A DNA stretch of 61,089 nt from positions 1 to 61,089 of the forward strand of contig JAOAHC010000045.1 in the NCBI GenBank assembly GCA_026415435.1. The letters are read 5' to 3'. The notes below the pieces were generated by a model. That model did no database searches. It saw nothing but the letters and a program-made list of their open reading frames with translations, and was not told the origin of the DNA. The position numbers were made by a program, and so were the translations under genes. Below, in pieces: positions 8,599 to 19,484 of this stretch. The first letter of the stretch is position 1. Each line of letters opens with the position of its first letter. The DNA is from Clostridia bacterium (lineage in GTDB: Bacteria; Bacillota; Clostridia; TANB77; CAG-465).

Positions 8599-9975
8599 TT
8601 ATATGATTTCACCTTTTAAAAACCAAAGATGTTCGCTAGTTATTTTAACACTAACTATTTTTCCTGTAAATTCATCGTTTGCAATAAAAACTACTATTTT
8701 ATTTGTATCAGTTCTTCCTGTATATAATTCTTCATTTGTTTTACTTTTTCCTTCTACAAGAACCTTAAATGTTTTTCCTACTATCAGTTTATTATTTTCT
8801 CCAACTATATTTTCATTTAGTTTTTTCAATGTTTCTAGTCTTTCAACCTTTTTACTATATGGTGTATTATCCTCTAGCTTTTCAGCAGCTGTACCAACTC
8901 TTTTTGAATAAATGTACATATATATTTGATCATATTTTACTTTTTTTACTACATCAATTGTATCTTCAAAATCTTCATCCGTTTCACCTGGAAACCCTAC
9001 TATTATATCTGTAGAAAAAGATACTCCTTTTACTCTTTGACTTATCCTAGCTGCCAAATTTAAGTACTCTTCTTTTGTATATTTCCTGTTCATTAGCTTT
9101 AATATTTTTGTACTTCCTGATTGTAAAGGCAAATGTATTTGTCTTGCTATTTTTCTAGAATTAGCAATCGTATCGATTAATTCATCAGTAAAATCTTTTG
9201 GATGTGGTGATATAAAACGTATAATTTCTATACCTTCTATTTTCTCTGTTTCTCTTAATAATTCTGCAAAATTAGTTTTTACTTCTAAATCTTTTCCATA
9301 AGAGTTAACATTTTGCCCAATATACATTATTTCTTTATATCCTTTTTTCGCAAGTGTTTTTACATCTTCTAAAATATCTTCTAATTTTCTACTTCTTTCT
9401 TTTCCTCTAACATAAGGAACTATACAATATGTACAATAATTATTGCAACCATATATTATGCTTACAGAGGCTTTATATTTATCATCATATACTATAGGAA
9501 TCTCTTCAATAACATCCAAATCAATTTCATTAAAAGACTTATACTTTTCATTGTTTACTATTCTTTCATATAATTTCTGAGGAAATGAATACATACTATT
9601 TGTTCCAAGAATAATGTCGACAAATGGATATGATTTCTTTATTTTATCTAATATATGTTTTTGTTGTGACATACATCCCACTACAACTATGTATACATTT
9701 TTCTCCTTTTGTTTTCTTATTTTCAACTTTCCAAGTCTTCCAAATAGTGTGTTTTCAGCATTTTCTCTTACACAGCACGTATTAAAAAGAATAAGGTTGG
9801 CTGATTTTTCATCAGATGTTTTTGAAAAACCTGCATCTTCAAGTATTCCCATATATTTCAATGAGTCGTTTTCATTCATTTGACAACCCATTGTATCTAT
9901 AATATATGTTAATTTTTTATCTCCTAATATATTTCTTAATTTTTCACTGTAATCATTTTTAAATTTAAGCCTCAT
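8599..9975 (-). CDS. miaB: tRNA-2-methylthio-N6-dimethylallyladenosine synthase MiaB
   Basis: 458 residues. MiaB is a radical-SAM methylthiotransferase that thiomethylates A37 of tRNAs reading U-starting codons. The UPF0004 domain carries three cluster cysteines (TMGCQMNENDS, NTCCVREN, VVGCMSQQ). The radical-SAM motif is CNNYCTYC, and a TRAM-like RNA-binding domain closes the protein (about residues 395-455). ATG 9975 is chosen because GGAGG lies six bases upstream; a TTG nine codons earlier would put that ribosome site inside the gene. Confidence 0.95.
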   Translation of the reverse strand: MRLKFKNDYSEKLRNILGDKKLTYIIDTMGCQMNENDSLKYMGILEDAGFSKTSDEKSANLILFNTCCVRENAENTLFGRLGKLKIRKQKEKNVYIVVVGCMSQQKHILDKIKKSYPFVDIILGTNSMYSFPQKLYERIVNNEKYKSFNEIDLDVIEEIPIVYDDKYKASVSIIYGCNNYCTYCIVPYVRGKERSRKLEDILEDVKTLAKKGYKEIMYIGQNVNSYGKDLEVKTNFAELLRETEKIEGIEIIRFISPHPKDFTDELIDTIANSRKIARQIHLPLQSGSTKILKLMNRKYTKEEYLNLAARISQRVKGVSFSTDIIVGFPGETDEDFEDTIDVVKKVKYDQIYMYIYSKRVGTAAEKLEDNTPYSKKVERLETLKKLNENIVGENNKLIVGKTFKVLVEGKSKTNEELYTGRTDTNKIVVFIANDEFTGKIVSVKITSEHLWFLKGEII

Positions 9976-10038
9976 AAAGTTCCTCCAAACAAAAAATAAC
10001 AATAATTAGTTTTCTAATTATTGCCACTTTTATATATT

Positions 10039-10599
10039 TTAGTTTGCTCTTTCCATGTACTGGCCTGTTCTAGTATCTATTCTTATTCTATCCCCTATTT
10101 CAACAAATAAAGGTACATTAAAACTAGCTCCTGTTTCTACTGTTGCAGGTTTAGTTGTTCCTGTTGCAGTCGAACCTTTAATACCAGGCTCTGTATAGGT
10201 TACTTCTAACTCAACAAATGTTGGAGGTTCAACACCAAAAACATTTGATTTGTATGACAATACTTTAACATTCATATTATCTTTTAGATATGGAAGTGTA
10301 TCTTCTATTTGCTCTTTTGTAAGTTCTACTTGTTCGTATGTTGCTGTATCCATAAATGTGTAGTTTGTTCCATCATTATATAAATATTGCATTTCTTGAA
10401 TTAAGATTTGCGCTTCTTCTACTTTTTCAGATGGATTAAAAGTTTTTTCTAAAGAATTTCCTGTTATGACATTCTTTAATTTTGTTCTTACAAAAGCAGC
10501 TCCCTTACCAGGTTTTACATGTTGAAATTCAACTACTCTATATACAGAGCTATCCATTTCAAAAGTAACACCATTTCTAAAATCTCCTGCTAAAATCAT
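10039..10599 (-). CDS. efp: translation elongation factor P
   Basis: 186 residues: a KOW-like domain followed by two OB folds. EF-P rescues ribosomes stalled on polyproline. The loop KPGKGAAF places a lysine at position 32, the site that carries 5-aminopentanol in Bacillus subtilis. The C-terminal signature [16 protein letters not shown] is intact. The ribosome site GGAGGTAA precedes ATG 10599. It lies downstream of rplT (15 bp). The ymfF/ymfH pair at 33.7-36.3 kb is linked to this modification in Bacillus. Confidence 0.97.
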   Translation of the reverse strand: MILAGDFRNGVTFEMDSSVYRVVEFQHVKPGKGAAFVRTKLKNVITGNSLEKTFNPSEKVEEAQILIQEMQYLYNDGTNYTFMDTATYEQVELTKEQIEDTLPYLKDNMNVKVLSYKSNVFGVEPPTFVELEVTYTEPGIKGSTATGTTKPATVETGASFNVPLFVEIGDRIRIDTRTGQYMERAN

Positions 10600-10614
10600 A
10601 ACTTACCTCCAAAT

Positions 10615-10965
10615 TTATGCGTTTTTAACTTTTTCAACTAGACTTGCAAAAGCTACTGCATCGTTTACTGCTAATTCTGCTAATACTTTTCTATTTAAGT
10701 CTATGTTTGCTTTTTTAAGACCAGACATTAGCTTACTATATGATATTCCATTAATTCTTGCAGCAGCATTAATTCTTGCAATCCATAATTGTCTAAAGTT
10801 TCTTTTTTTATGTTTTCTTCCTGTAAATGCATAATTTAAAGACTTCATAACAGCTTGATTAGCCATTCTAAATCTTATGCTCTTTGCACCAAAGTATCCT
10901 TTTGCTCTTTTTAGTACTTTTTTATGTCTTGCTCTTGTAGTAACTGCTCCTTTTACCCTTGCCAT
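10615..10965 (-). CDS. rplT: 50S ribosomal protein L20
   Basis: 116 residues, full length. It starts [16 protein letters not shown], very basic, and has the [21 protein letters not shown] core. L20 is needed for early 50S assembly and in Firmicutes represses its own operon by binding the infC leader. It is third in infC-rpmI-rplT, 24 bp after rpmI. Confidence 0.98.
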   Translation of the reverse strand: MARVKGAVTTRARHKKVLKRAKGYFGAKSIRFRMANQAVMKSLNYAFTGRKHKKRNFRQLWIARINAAARINGISYSKLMSGLKKANIDLNRKVLAELAVNDAVAFASLVEKVKNA

Positions 10966-10989
10966 GATAATTCCTCCTTATTTTTAGTT

Positions 10990-11187
10990 TTAACCGTATG
11001 GTAATAATTTTTTTACTGCGTTTGAATTTGCACTATCAACATAAGATGCTTGTTTTAAAGACATCTTTCTTTTTGAAGATTTTCCAGTTAATTTATGTGC
11101 ACGATTTGCAACTGTTTTTTTAACTTTACCAGATTTAGTAACTGATAATCTTTTTTTTGCTGAACTATGTGTTTTTATTTTTGGCAT
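10990..11187 (-). CDS. rpmI: 50S ribosomal protein L35
   Basis: 65 residues, full length. It starts MPKIKTHSSAKKRL and is rich in Lys/Arg/Ser, with the usual HKLTGKSSKRK stretch. It is a component of the large subunit and is co-transcribed between infC and rplT. AGGGGAGAG precedes the ATG. Confidence 0.98.
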   Translation of the reverse strand: MPKIKTHSSAKKRLSVTKSGKVKKTVANRAHKLTGKSSKRKMSLKQASYVDSANSNAVKKLLPYG

Positions 11188-11217
11188 AAAAATCTCTCCC
11201 CTCTAGAATATATAATT

Positions 11218-11727
11218 CTATTTTTGTTTTGGTGCTAAGACACAAGTTAAATTTTTACCTTCTAACTTAATTTCTTTTTCTATTTGGCACTCACCAATAA
11301 TATCTTTAAAATTATTCATTATTTCTTTACCTTGGTTTATGAAATTTAGCTCTCTTCCACGGAAACGCATTGTAACTTTTACTTTATCTCCAGATGCTAA
11401 GAATTTAATTGCATTTTTAGCTTTTACTTCTAAATCATGTAAATCAATATTTGGTGAAATTCTAATTTCTTTAATTTCTACCACTTTTTGATTTTTCTTA
11501 ACTTCCTTTGCTTTTTTGGCCATTTCAAATTTAAACTTACTGTAGTCTAATATTTTACATACCGGTGGATTTGCGTTTGGAGAAACTAGAACTAAGTCCA
11601 AATTTCTTTCATCAGCTAAATCTTGTGCCTGCTTTGATGACATATTTTCAAGTTTTTGACCATTTTCGTCAATTACTTGAATCGTAGCAAATCTTATTTG
11701 CTCATTTATTAAAAAATCTTGTTTTAT
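11218..11727 (-). CDS. infC: translation initiation factor IF-3 (probable AUA start)
   Basis: About 169 residues with both IF-3 domains: the N-terminal INEQIRFATIQVIDENGQ and the C-terminal KVTMRFRGRELNF. IF-3 checks the start codon and keeps subunits apart. No ATG, GTG or TTG is suitably placed. The strong GGAGG at 11739-11735 is eight bases before an in-frame ATA (11727-11725) that starts IKQDFLINEQIR. GTG 11742 and GTG 11736 overlap the ribosome site itself. Use of a rare start codon (AUU, AUC or AUA) is a known self-regulation device of infC, because IF-3 rejects such starts. Confidence 0.9.
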   Translation of the reverse strand: MKQDFLINEQIRFATIQVIDENGQKLENMSSKQAQDLADERNLDLVLVSPNANPPVCKILDYSKFKFEMAKKAKEVKKNQKVVEIKEIRISPNIDLHDLEVKAKNAIKFLASGDKVKVTMRFRGRELNFINQGKEIMNNFKDIIGECQIEKEIKLEGKNLTCVLAPKQK

Positions 11728-11750
11728 ATGAAACACCTCCACAAAAATAT

Positions 11751-11900
11751 AAAAAAGATTGCTTAAAGTATAGGCAATCTCCTCAAAATCAATACACTAA
11801 TATACTATGAAAGATCATAGCACTTTAATTATATTAAACTTAACCTTACCAAGACAAAACCTGCAAGGTGAGAAGATTTCCTCTGCTTACAGGTTATATT
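11751..11900 (-). promoter_or_regulatory. infC-rpmI-rplT leader with attenuator (L20-leader type)
   Basis: The transcribed leader holds a 9-bp stem ACCTGTAAG / CTTGCAGGT (11894-11886 with 11867-11859, one G-U pair). Near the gene it has a terminator hairpin AGATTGC / GCAATCT followed by six T (11780-11751), about 25 bases before the infC start. This is the arrangement of the Firmicute L20 leader, where L20 binding favours premature termination. Positions of the antiterminator pairing were not worked out. Confidence 0.75.
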
Positions 11901-11947
11901 ATACATAAATATTTTTAATTTGTCAATAGTTTTATGTTATTTTATAT

Positions 11948-12358
11948 CTAAATCATTTTTTTACTACTAATTATTTGTATGAAAAATCCTATAGCCGATA
12001 CAACTACTGTACCAACTATAATTTCCCAAGCCATCATAACTATTATTATATTATCTGGATTTAATAATTCATTAGTCCCTATTGTCCAGTTAAAATATGA
12101 CATAAGCATATTTAAAAATATAGCAAATATCATTATAAAAATATTAGGTATAAAATCTCTTATACCATATCTACGGGCATATTCATCATTAACTAATATT
12201 AACGCAAAAGGCACTACAAATAGGCTTACAATTAGTTTTGCACCAATTATATAATTTAAATAATCAATGAAAAGATATTTACATATTAAAATAATTGCAA
12301 AAAACACTAGATGTATTATTATAACAGGAAGAAAATTTATTTTTATTATTTCTTTCAT
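11948..12358 (-). CDS. four-helix membrane protein of unknown function
   Basis: 136 residues with four hydrophobic segments (about 8-28, 36-57, 70-88, 102-127) and short basic loops. No recognised motif. An AAGGA lies 12 bases before ATG 12358. It stands alone between gyrB and the infC leader, where many relatives carry gyrA; gyrA is not in this position here. Confidence 0.65.
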   Translation of the reverse strand: MKEIIKINFLPVIIIHLVFFAIILICKYLFIDYLNYIIGAKLIVSLFVVPFALILVNDEYARRYGIRDFIPNIFIMIFAIFLNMLMSYFNWTIGTNELLNPDNIIIVMMAWEIIVGTVVVSAIGFFIQIISSKKMI

Positions 12359-12489
12359 AAATTATATTTTCCTTTCAAAAATTTATTTATAAGTAATACT
12401 TTACTACTTTTTATACTTTTATTATAACTCAAATATTATTATTTATATACAACTTTTACTATTTATTCATTTTTAATATTATATTTTTA

Positions 12490-14421
<1,932 letters not shown>

Positions 14422-14467
14422 TCATATAATTAATTTGTGTCCTTTATATTTATATCATAATTTATAT

Positions 14468-15559
14468 TTAATTTTCAATAGTACCATTTAAAACTTTTGA
14501 AATTTTTATTTTCTCTATGTTTTTTATAAACTCGGCATCTGTTGTAGTTATTATACTTTGATATTGTTCTATATAGTTTAATAAAAAACTAATTCTACTT
14601 TGATCTAATTCTGACATTATATCATCTAATAATAATATAGGCACTACTTGTTTCTTTTCTATAAGAACTTCAAATTCTGCAAGTTTTAAAGTAAGTAGAG
14701 CTGTTCTGTTTTGCCCCTGAGAACAATACTTGTCCACTTCAAGCTCATTTATATAAACTGCTATATCATCCCTTTGAATTCCTTTTAAACTACTTTTTCT
14801 AAATATTTCTATTTCAAAATATTTGTCTAAAATAATTTTGATTTTATCTTTGTTTAAATTAGTAAAATCGCTTAAATACTTAATTTTTAGATCTTCCTTT
14901 GAATCTGTAAGTTTATTATGTATTATTTTTGATTTTTTTTGTATTAATTCTATAATTTCATTTCGGAAAAATACTATATTATATATATATTCACTCATTT
15001 TATCATGTATAATTGAAATATAATCTCTGTCTATATCTTTAATATTTTTTTTTAATAAGCTATTCTTTATTTTTAAACATTTATTGTATTCTTGTAAATT
15101 TATATAATATGATTTTGACAACTGACAACATATCATATCTAAAAATTTTCTTCTTTTTTGAGGAGATCCCTTTAATATATCTAAACTATCCGGTGAAAAT
15201 ATTACTATAGGCAATCTACCTACATGATCTATCAGTTTAGTAACTTTAACACTATCTTCTTTTATATTTTTTATATTGTTATTGTCTATATATACTTCTA
15301 TATGATGACTATCACTTATATAATCATCATATTTAGTATATTCTAATTCAACCCTACAAAAATTTTCATTAAATCTTATTACTTCTATATCTTTTATTGT
15401 TCTATATGATGTTCCTAATGCACTTAAATATATTGCTTCTATTATATTCGTTTTTCCTTGTGCATTATTACCTAAAAATAGATTTATTCCATTTATAAAC
15501 ACAATTTCTTGATTTATATAATTTCTAAAATTAGTAAGTTTCAACTTTTTTAAATACAT
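14468..15559 (-). CDS. recF: DNA replication and repair protein RecF
   Basis: 363 residues, normal length. RecF is an SMC-like ATPase that loads RecA at gaps with RecO and RecR. Walker A is FLGNNAQGKTNIIEA (near residue 30), the signature motif is SQGQNRTALLTLKLAE, and Walker B is PILLLDDIMSELD. The ribosome site AGGA lies before ATG 15559. The small S4-domain gene (yaaA) often found between dnaN and recF is absent; the gap is only 34 bp. Confidence 0.96.
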   Translation of the reverse strand: MYLKKLKLTNFRNYINQEIVFINGINLFLGNNAQGKTNIIEAIYLSALGTSYRTIKDIEVIRFNENFCRVELEYTKYDDYISDSHHIEVYIDNNNIKNIKEDSVKVTKLIDHVGRLPIVIFSPDSLDILKGSPQKRRKFLDMICCQLSKSYYINLQEYNKCLKIKNSLLKKNIKDIDRDYISIIHDKMSEYIYNIVFFRNEIIELIQKKSKIIHNKLTDSKEDLKIKYLSDFTNLNKDKIKIILDKYFEIEIFRKSSLKGIQRDDIAVYINELEVDKYCSQGQNRTALLTLKLAEFEVLIEKKQVVPILLLDDIMSELDQSRISFLLNYIEQYQSIITTTDAEFIKNIEKIKISKVLNGTIEN

Positions 15560-15593
15560 TATTATATCCTATCTTAGACATTTAAATCTTAGA

Positions 15594-16712
15594 TTAATTT
15601 TGTTTTAATTTTATAGGTAATACAACATACATATATTCATTACCTGCTATTGGACGTAAAACTACTGGTGAAATATTTGAAGTAAAATCTATATATATTT
15701 CTTGATCATCTATTACTTTTAAGGCATCTATAACAAACCTAGGATTAAATCCTATTTCAATTTCTTTACCTTCAACAACTGCTATAATAGATTCTTTTGC
15801 ATCACCTGTTTGACTTATACATGAAAGAGTTATACCATCTAATTCTATATTCATTTTAACAGGAGATTTTTTATCGTTTTCTGTGCTTTCTCTAGCAAAT
15901 AAAGCTACTCTTTCAAAAGAATCTAATATACTTTTTGTTTTAACTTTTATTCTTGTTTCTTTATCATTTGGTATTATACCGTTATAATTTAAAAACTCAC
16001 CTTCGATAATTCTACTTATTATTGTACTATTCCCTATTTCAAATAGAGCTTGATTTTTATTTACACCTATTTTAACAACGTCTTCTTCGTTATCAGATAA
16101 TATTTTTAATATTTCAGATAAAACTTTTCCAGGTATAATCGATTTAAAATTACTTATTGATTCATTACTTATATATTTTTTTAAGGCAAGTCTAAATCCA
16201 TCTATTGCAACAACTGTAAGAATATTGTCTTCCACTTTTACTAAAGATCCTGTATATATTGGTCTATTTTCATCATTACTTACAGCAAATAAAGTTTTTT
16301 TAACCATTTCTTTAAAAACTTTTTGCTTTAGAGTTATTGAATTATCAATACTAAATATAGGTAATTTTGGATATTCGTCTGCATTCATTACTGTTAACTT
16401 AAATACTCCATTACTAGATTTTATTGTAAATATACTTTCATCTGATTCTAGTGTAACTTGATTTGCTTCCAATTTTCTTATTATTTCATTTAACATTTTT
16501 GTATCTACAACAACTTTTCCTTCTTCTGTTACAGAACAATTAAGTAAATGTTCACTACCTATTTCTAAATCATTAGTTGTAAATTTTAATTTATTTTCAT
16601 ATGCTTCTATTAAAACTCCTTCTAATATAGGCATAGTAGTTTTTGAAGATGATGTTTTTGATACTATATTTAATGCATTTATTAAATCTTGTGTATTACA
16701 GTTTATTTTCAT
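15594..16712 (-). CDS. dnaN: DNA polymerase III beta subunit (sliding clamp)
   Basis: 372 residues forming three repeats of the clamp fold, starting MKINCNTQDLINALNIVSK and ending YMYVVLPIKLKQN. The dimeric ring tethers the replicative polymerase to DNA. ATG 16712 is chosen for GGAGG seven bases upstream; an in-frame extension to 16766 has no ribosome site and runs into origin DNA. It is separated from dnaA by 366 bp of origin sequence. Confidence 0.97.
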   Translation of the reverse strand: MKINCNTQDLINALNIVSKTSSSKTTMPILEGVLIEAYENKLKFTTNDLEIGSEHLLNCSVTEEGKVVVDTKMLNEIIRKLEANQVTLESDESIFTIKSSNGVFKLTVMNADEYPKLPIFSIDNSITLKQKVFKEMVKKTLFAVSNDENRPIYTGSLVKVEDNILTVVAIDGFRLALKKYISNESISNFKSIIPGKVLSEILKILSDNEEDVVKIGVNKNQALFEIGNSTIISRIIEGEFLNYNGIIPNDKETRIKVKTKSILDSFERVALFARESTENDKKSPVKMNIELDGITLSCISQTGDAKESIIAVVEGKEIEIGFNPRFVIDALKVIDDQEIYIDFTSNISPVVLRPIAGNEYMYVVLPIKLKQN

Positions 16713-17078
16713 TTTTAATCCTCCATTATTAAGAAAAAATATTTGGGTTTTCCACACTATCAACATTTGAAGAAATAGAAAAAATTAAATCAACATATAT
16801 TAATTATATAATATATTAATTTAGTAGTAGTAGTAGTAGGTATTGTGGAAACTGTGGAAAACATAGTTTAGTATTACAAAACACTAAAACCATACATGTT
16901 AATAACTCTGTGGATAACATGTATAAATTATCCACAGAACATACATTTACTGTTGATAATTTTATATTTTGAAAATTATTCACATATTATCCACAGGCTT
17001 ATTAACAATTAACTGTGAATAACTTTTGAAAGGAAATATTGTTGCAATATTAGTGTAATATTTTTGTAACATACGTTC
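16713..17078. other. oriC region, dnaA-dnaN side
   Basis: A 366-bp gene-free stretch with five perfect DnaA boxes: TGTGGATAA at 16909, TTATCCACA at 16928 and 16987, TTATTCACA at 16976, and TGTGAATAA at 17014. Two near-boxes (TGTGGAAAC 16844, TGTGGAAAA 16853) adjoin a TAG repeat and then a purely A/T tract toward dnaN. This is the layout of a basal unwinding system, so strand opening is predicted at about 16780-16825. Confidence 0.9.
16822..16839 (-). promoter_or_regulatory. DnaA-trio array (six TAG triplets)
   Basis: Six tandem TAG triplets on the plus strand, flanked on the right by G then two DnaA-like boxes (16844-16861) and on the left by an A/T-only tract. Read from the boxes, the element is box, box, CC, then repeated 3'-GAT-5'. 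That is the DnaA-trio element on which DnaA assembles on single strand DNA. The perfection and number of triplets are striking. Confidence 0.85.
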
Positions 17079-18497
17079 CTAATCCGCAATAGATAAGGCT
17101 TTTTTAATATCCTCAATTAAATCTTTTGTTTCTGAATTATTATCATATTCTTCTTTTATTTTTGAATATGCATGTAGTACAGTAGAGTGATCTCTTCCAC
17201 CGAAATCTTTACCTATGTTAGGAAAAGACATGTTTGCCTGTTCTCTACATATATACATAGCTATTTGTCTAGGAAAAGCTACACTATTAGATCTTTTATC
17301 ACTTACTATATCAGAAACTTTTATATTAAAGAATTTACAAACAACTTGCATTATTAGTTTACTTGTCAAAACTTTTGTATTCTTAACAAGTATAGATTCA
17401 ATAGTATTATCAACAACCGCTTCTGTTAATTCATTATTAGTAAATGATGTATAAGCTATTAATTTATTAAATACACCTTCTAATTCTCTAATATTTGATT
17501 TTACTTTAGTTGCAATTTTAACAAGTATTTCGTCGTTTATAACATATCTTTCATTCTCAGCTTTTTTTCTTAATATTGCAAGACGAGTTTCATAATCAGG
17601 AGTTTGAATATCAACTGAAAGTCCCATTTCAAATCTTGTTTTTAATCTGTCTTCCAACATTAATATTTCTTTAGGTGGTTTTTCACTAGTAAGTACAATT
17701 TGCTTACCACTTTCAAATAAAGTGTTAAAAGTGTGGAAAAACTCTTCTTGACATTTCTCTTTACCTGCCAAGAATTGAATATCATCAATTAAAAGCAAAT
17801 CGATGTTTCTATATTTTTTTCTAAAAGCTTCATTTTTATCTGTCATTATTGCTGAAACTAGTTCATTTGCAAATAATTCACCAGTAGCATAAATAATTTT
17901 TGTATCTGGCTTTTGTTGTAATAGTGCATTACCTATAGCTTGCATAAGATGCGTTTTACCCAGCCCTACTCCACCATATATAAATAGTGGATTATATTTT
18001 TTTCCTGGATTTTCAAAAACAGCATAAGCAGCTGCATGCGCAAATCTGTTATTTGAGCCTACAATAAAGCTTTCAAATGTATATTTTTGATTTAATATTG
18101 ATTTTTCTTTCGTATCTTTTTCAGTCGAAGGAGCGTAATTTTGATGTGCACCCCTATCTTCTATTTTTTCATTAGTGGTCTCAGTTTGTTTTGAATTTAC
18201 TTGCATAATTTCCTCTGAATTACCACTTGTATTTGTATCAGGTATCATCTCTTTGGCTTCAAAAACAATATTGTATGATTTTTTTGTTAAAAAAGTAAGT
18301 GTGTTTTGAATCAAATCAAGATATCTCTTTTTACAAATATCTATGTGATAATTAGATGGAGAAAGAAAGCATAATGTGTTTTCGTCCACAAGTCTTGGAA
18401 CCATTACCTCAACGTAGGTTTTATAACCTACAGGAGATATTTCTTCTTGCAGTATTTCCAATGCTTGTGCCCATATGTTCATAAAGTTTTCCCCCAT
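17079..18497 (-). CDS. dnaA: chromosomal replication initiator DnaA
   Basis: 472 residues. Domain I starts IWAQALEILQEEI, then there is a variable linker (about 95-130). The AAA+ domain III has YGGVGLGKTHLMQAIGN and LLIDDIQFLAGKE. Domain IV has the DnaA-box-reading helices around QIAMYICREQANMS and FGGRDHSTVLHA. ATG 18497 follows GGTGG; a second ATG at 18482 follows GGGGG, so the start could be five codons later. It is flanked on both sides by DnaA boxes and is probably autoregulated by them. Confidence 0.98.
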   Translation of the reverse strand: MGENFMNIWAQALEILQEEISPVGYKTYVEVMVPRLVDENTLCFLSPSNYHIDICKKRYLDLIQNTLTFLTKKSYNIVFEAKEMIPDTNTSGNSEEIMQVNSKQTETTNEKIEDRGAHQNYAPSTEKDTKEKSILNQKYTFESFIVGSNNRFAHAAAYAVFENPGKKYNPLFIYGGVGLGKTHLMQAIGNALLQQKPDTKIIYATGELFANELVSAIMTDKNEAFRKKYRNIDLLLIDDIQFLAGKEKCQEEFFHTFNTLFESGKQIVLTSEKPPKEILMLEDRLKTRFEMGLSVDIQTPDYETRLAILRKKAENERYVINDEILVKIATKVKSNIRELEGVFNKLIAYTSFTNNELTEAVVDNTIESILVKNTKVLTSKLIMQVVCKFFNIKVSDIVSDKRSNSVAFPRQIAMYICREQANMSFPNIGKDFGGRDHSTVLHAYSKIKEEYDNNSETKDLIEDIKKALSIAD

Positions 18498-18680
18498 AAA
18501 ACCACCTTTCTAAAAACGCATGTTTTAATTAAGTTATCCACAGAGTTATCCACAAGTGTGGATAACTATTCGACAAAATAATAATAATGAGATTAATATT
18601 TTACATAATGAATGTGGATTTCTGTGAAACATGTGAAAATTATAATAAAAATTTGTATATACAATATATCATGAAACTAG
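18498..18680. other. oriC region, upstream of dnaA: DnaA boxes with a Spo0A box
   Basis: Three perfect DnaA boxes in 32 bp: TTATCCACA at 18534 and 18546, and TGTGGATAA at 18557. An exact Spo0A box, TTCGACA, lies at 18569-18575, four bases after the third DnaA box. The following DNA is strongly A/T. Together with the 16.7-17.1 kb cluster this gives a two-part origin around dnaA, as in Bacillus subtilis. The rest of the 351-bp gap to 18848 holds only the promoter listed next. Confidence 0.85.
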
Positions 18681-18769
18681 TAATTTTACAATAGATTTTT
18701 TATTTTTTATATAAAAATGTAATTTTGAAAATTTTGTAAAAAAATAATTGCGCAAAAAAATATACACAC

Positions 18770-18798
18770 TTGACAAATATTCAATAAAGTGGTAGAAT
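18770..18798 (+). promoter_or_regulatory. sigma-A type promoter for the 18849 gene
   Basis: TTGACA at 18770-18775, a 17-bp spacer, and TAGAAT at 18793-18798, about 50 bp before the start codon. Confidence 0.75.
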
Positions 18799-18848
18799 AT
18801 AAGTAATTATGTTAACAAATCAAAAAATAATTATTTTAGGAGGTAAGT

Positions 18849-19223
18849 ATGGCTATACAAATGATTAGCGAATTTAAAAAAATAGGTACGGAAGAGGTAA
18901 TACTGCAAATAACCAAAATTATTGTTAAGGATATTAAAAAAGGTATTGAATTCAATTATAAGTATCAAGATGATCAGAGAACTTGGGAAACTTCTGAAGA
19001 ATATGCAAGGCGGACAGAAGAGTTTTTAAATATACAAATACCTATTATTTTGCATAACATGAAAATATTTCGCAAAAAAGAATTAATAATTGATAGAAAT
19101 ACAATTATTAAAAAATTAGGTGAGATAGGGAATATGTGCACATATAATAAAGTAATTATTATTAATAAAATCAAAAAGGAAGAATTATACAATTTAACTG
19201 AAATTATTAAACAGACTTATTAA
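18849..19223 (+). CDS. 124-residue protein of unknown function next to oriC
   Basis: No family is recognised. The sequence is charged and probably alpha/beta, with no membrane segment (e.g. EEVILQITKIIVKDIKKG near the N-terminus and NKVIIINKIKKEELYNLTE near the C-terminus). A near-perfect AGGAGG precedes ATG 18849. It has its own promoter and its own strong terminator, so it is a monocistronic gene in the dnaA-rpmH gap, a place normally empty in relatives. A role in initiation control is possible but unsupported. Confidence 0.75.
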   Translation: MAIQMISEFKKIGTEEVILQITKIIVKDIKKGIEFNYKYQDDQRTWETSEEYARRTEEFLNIQIPIILHNMKIFRKKELIIDRNTIIKKLGEIGNMCTYNKVIIINKIKKEELYNLTEIIKQTY

Positions 19224-19233
19224 TCTATTTTTT

Positions 19234-19281
19234 AATAAATCAAGTATAAAAAGCTAATTAGTTTTTTATACTTGATTTATT
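19234..19281 (+). terminator. terminator after the 124-residue gene
   Basis: A long near-perfect inverted repeat (AATAAATCAAGTATAAAAA paired with TTTTTTATACTTGATTTATT) just beyond the stop. Confidence 0.8.
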
Positions 19282-19364
19282 TTATTAATATTATAATAAT
19301 TGTTTAAAAATAAAAGAAAATTATAAAATGAATTAGCTAATATTAAAAAAGTTATGTAAAAGAA

Positions 19365-19393
19365 TTGACAAAATACAAAATATAAGGTATAAT
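19365..19393 (+). promoter_or_regulatory. promoter of the rpmH operon
   Basis: Perfect TTGACA at 19365-19370, a 17-bp spacer, and perfect TATAAT at 19388-19393. A leader of about 85 bases precedes rpmH. Confidence 0.85.
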
Positions 19394-19484
19394 ACATGTA
19401 CTTTGACATGCAAAATTGATAAATTATTAATAAGAAAAATAGTTTATTTAGCATAGTATAATACTAATCTAGGGGGTGTATTAC

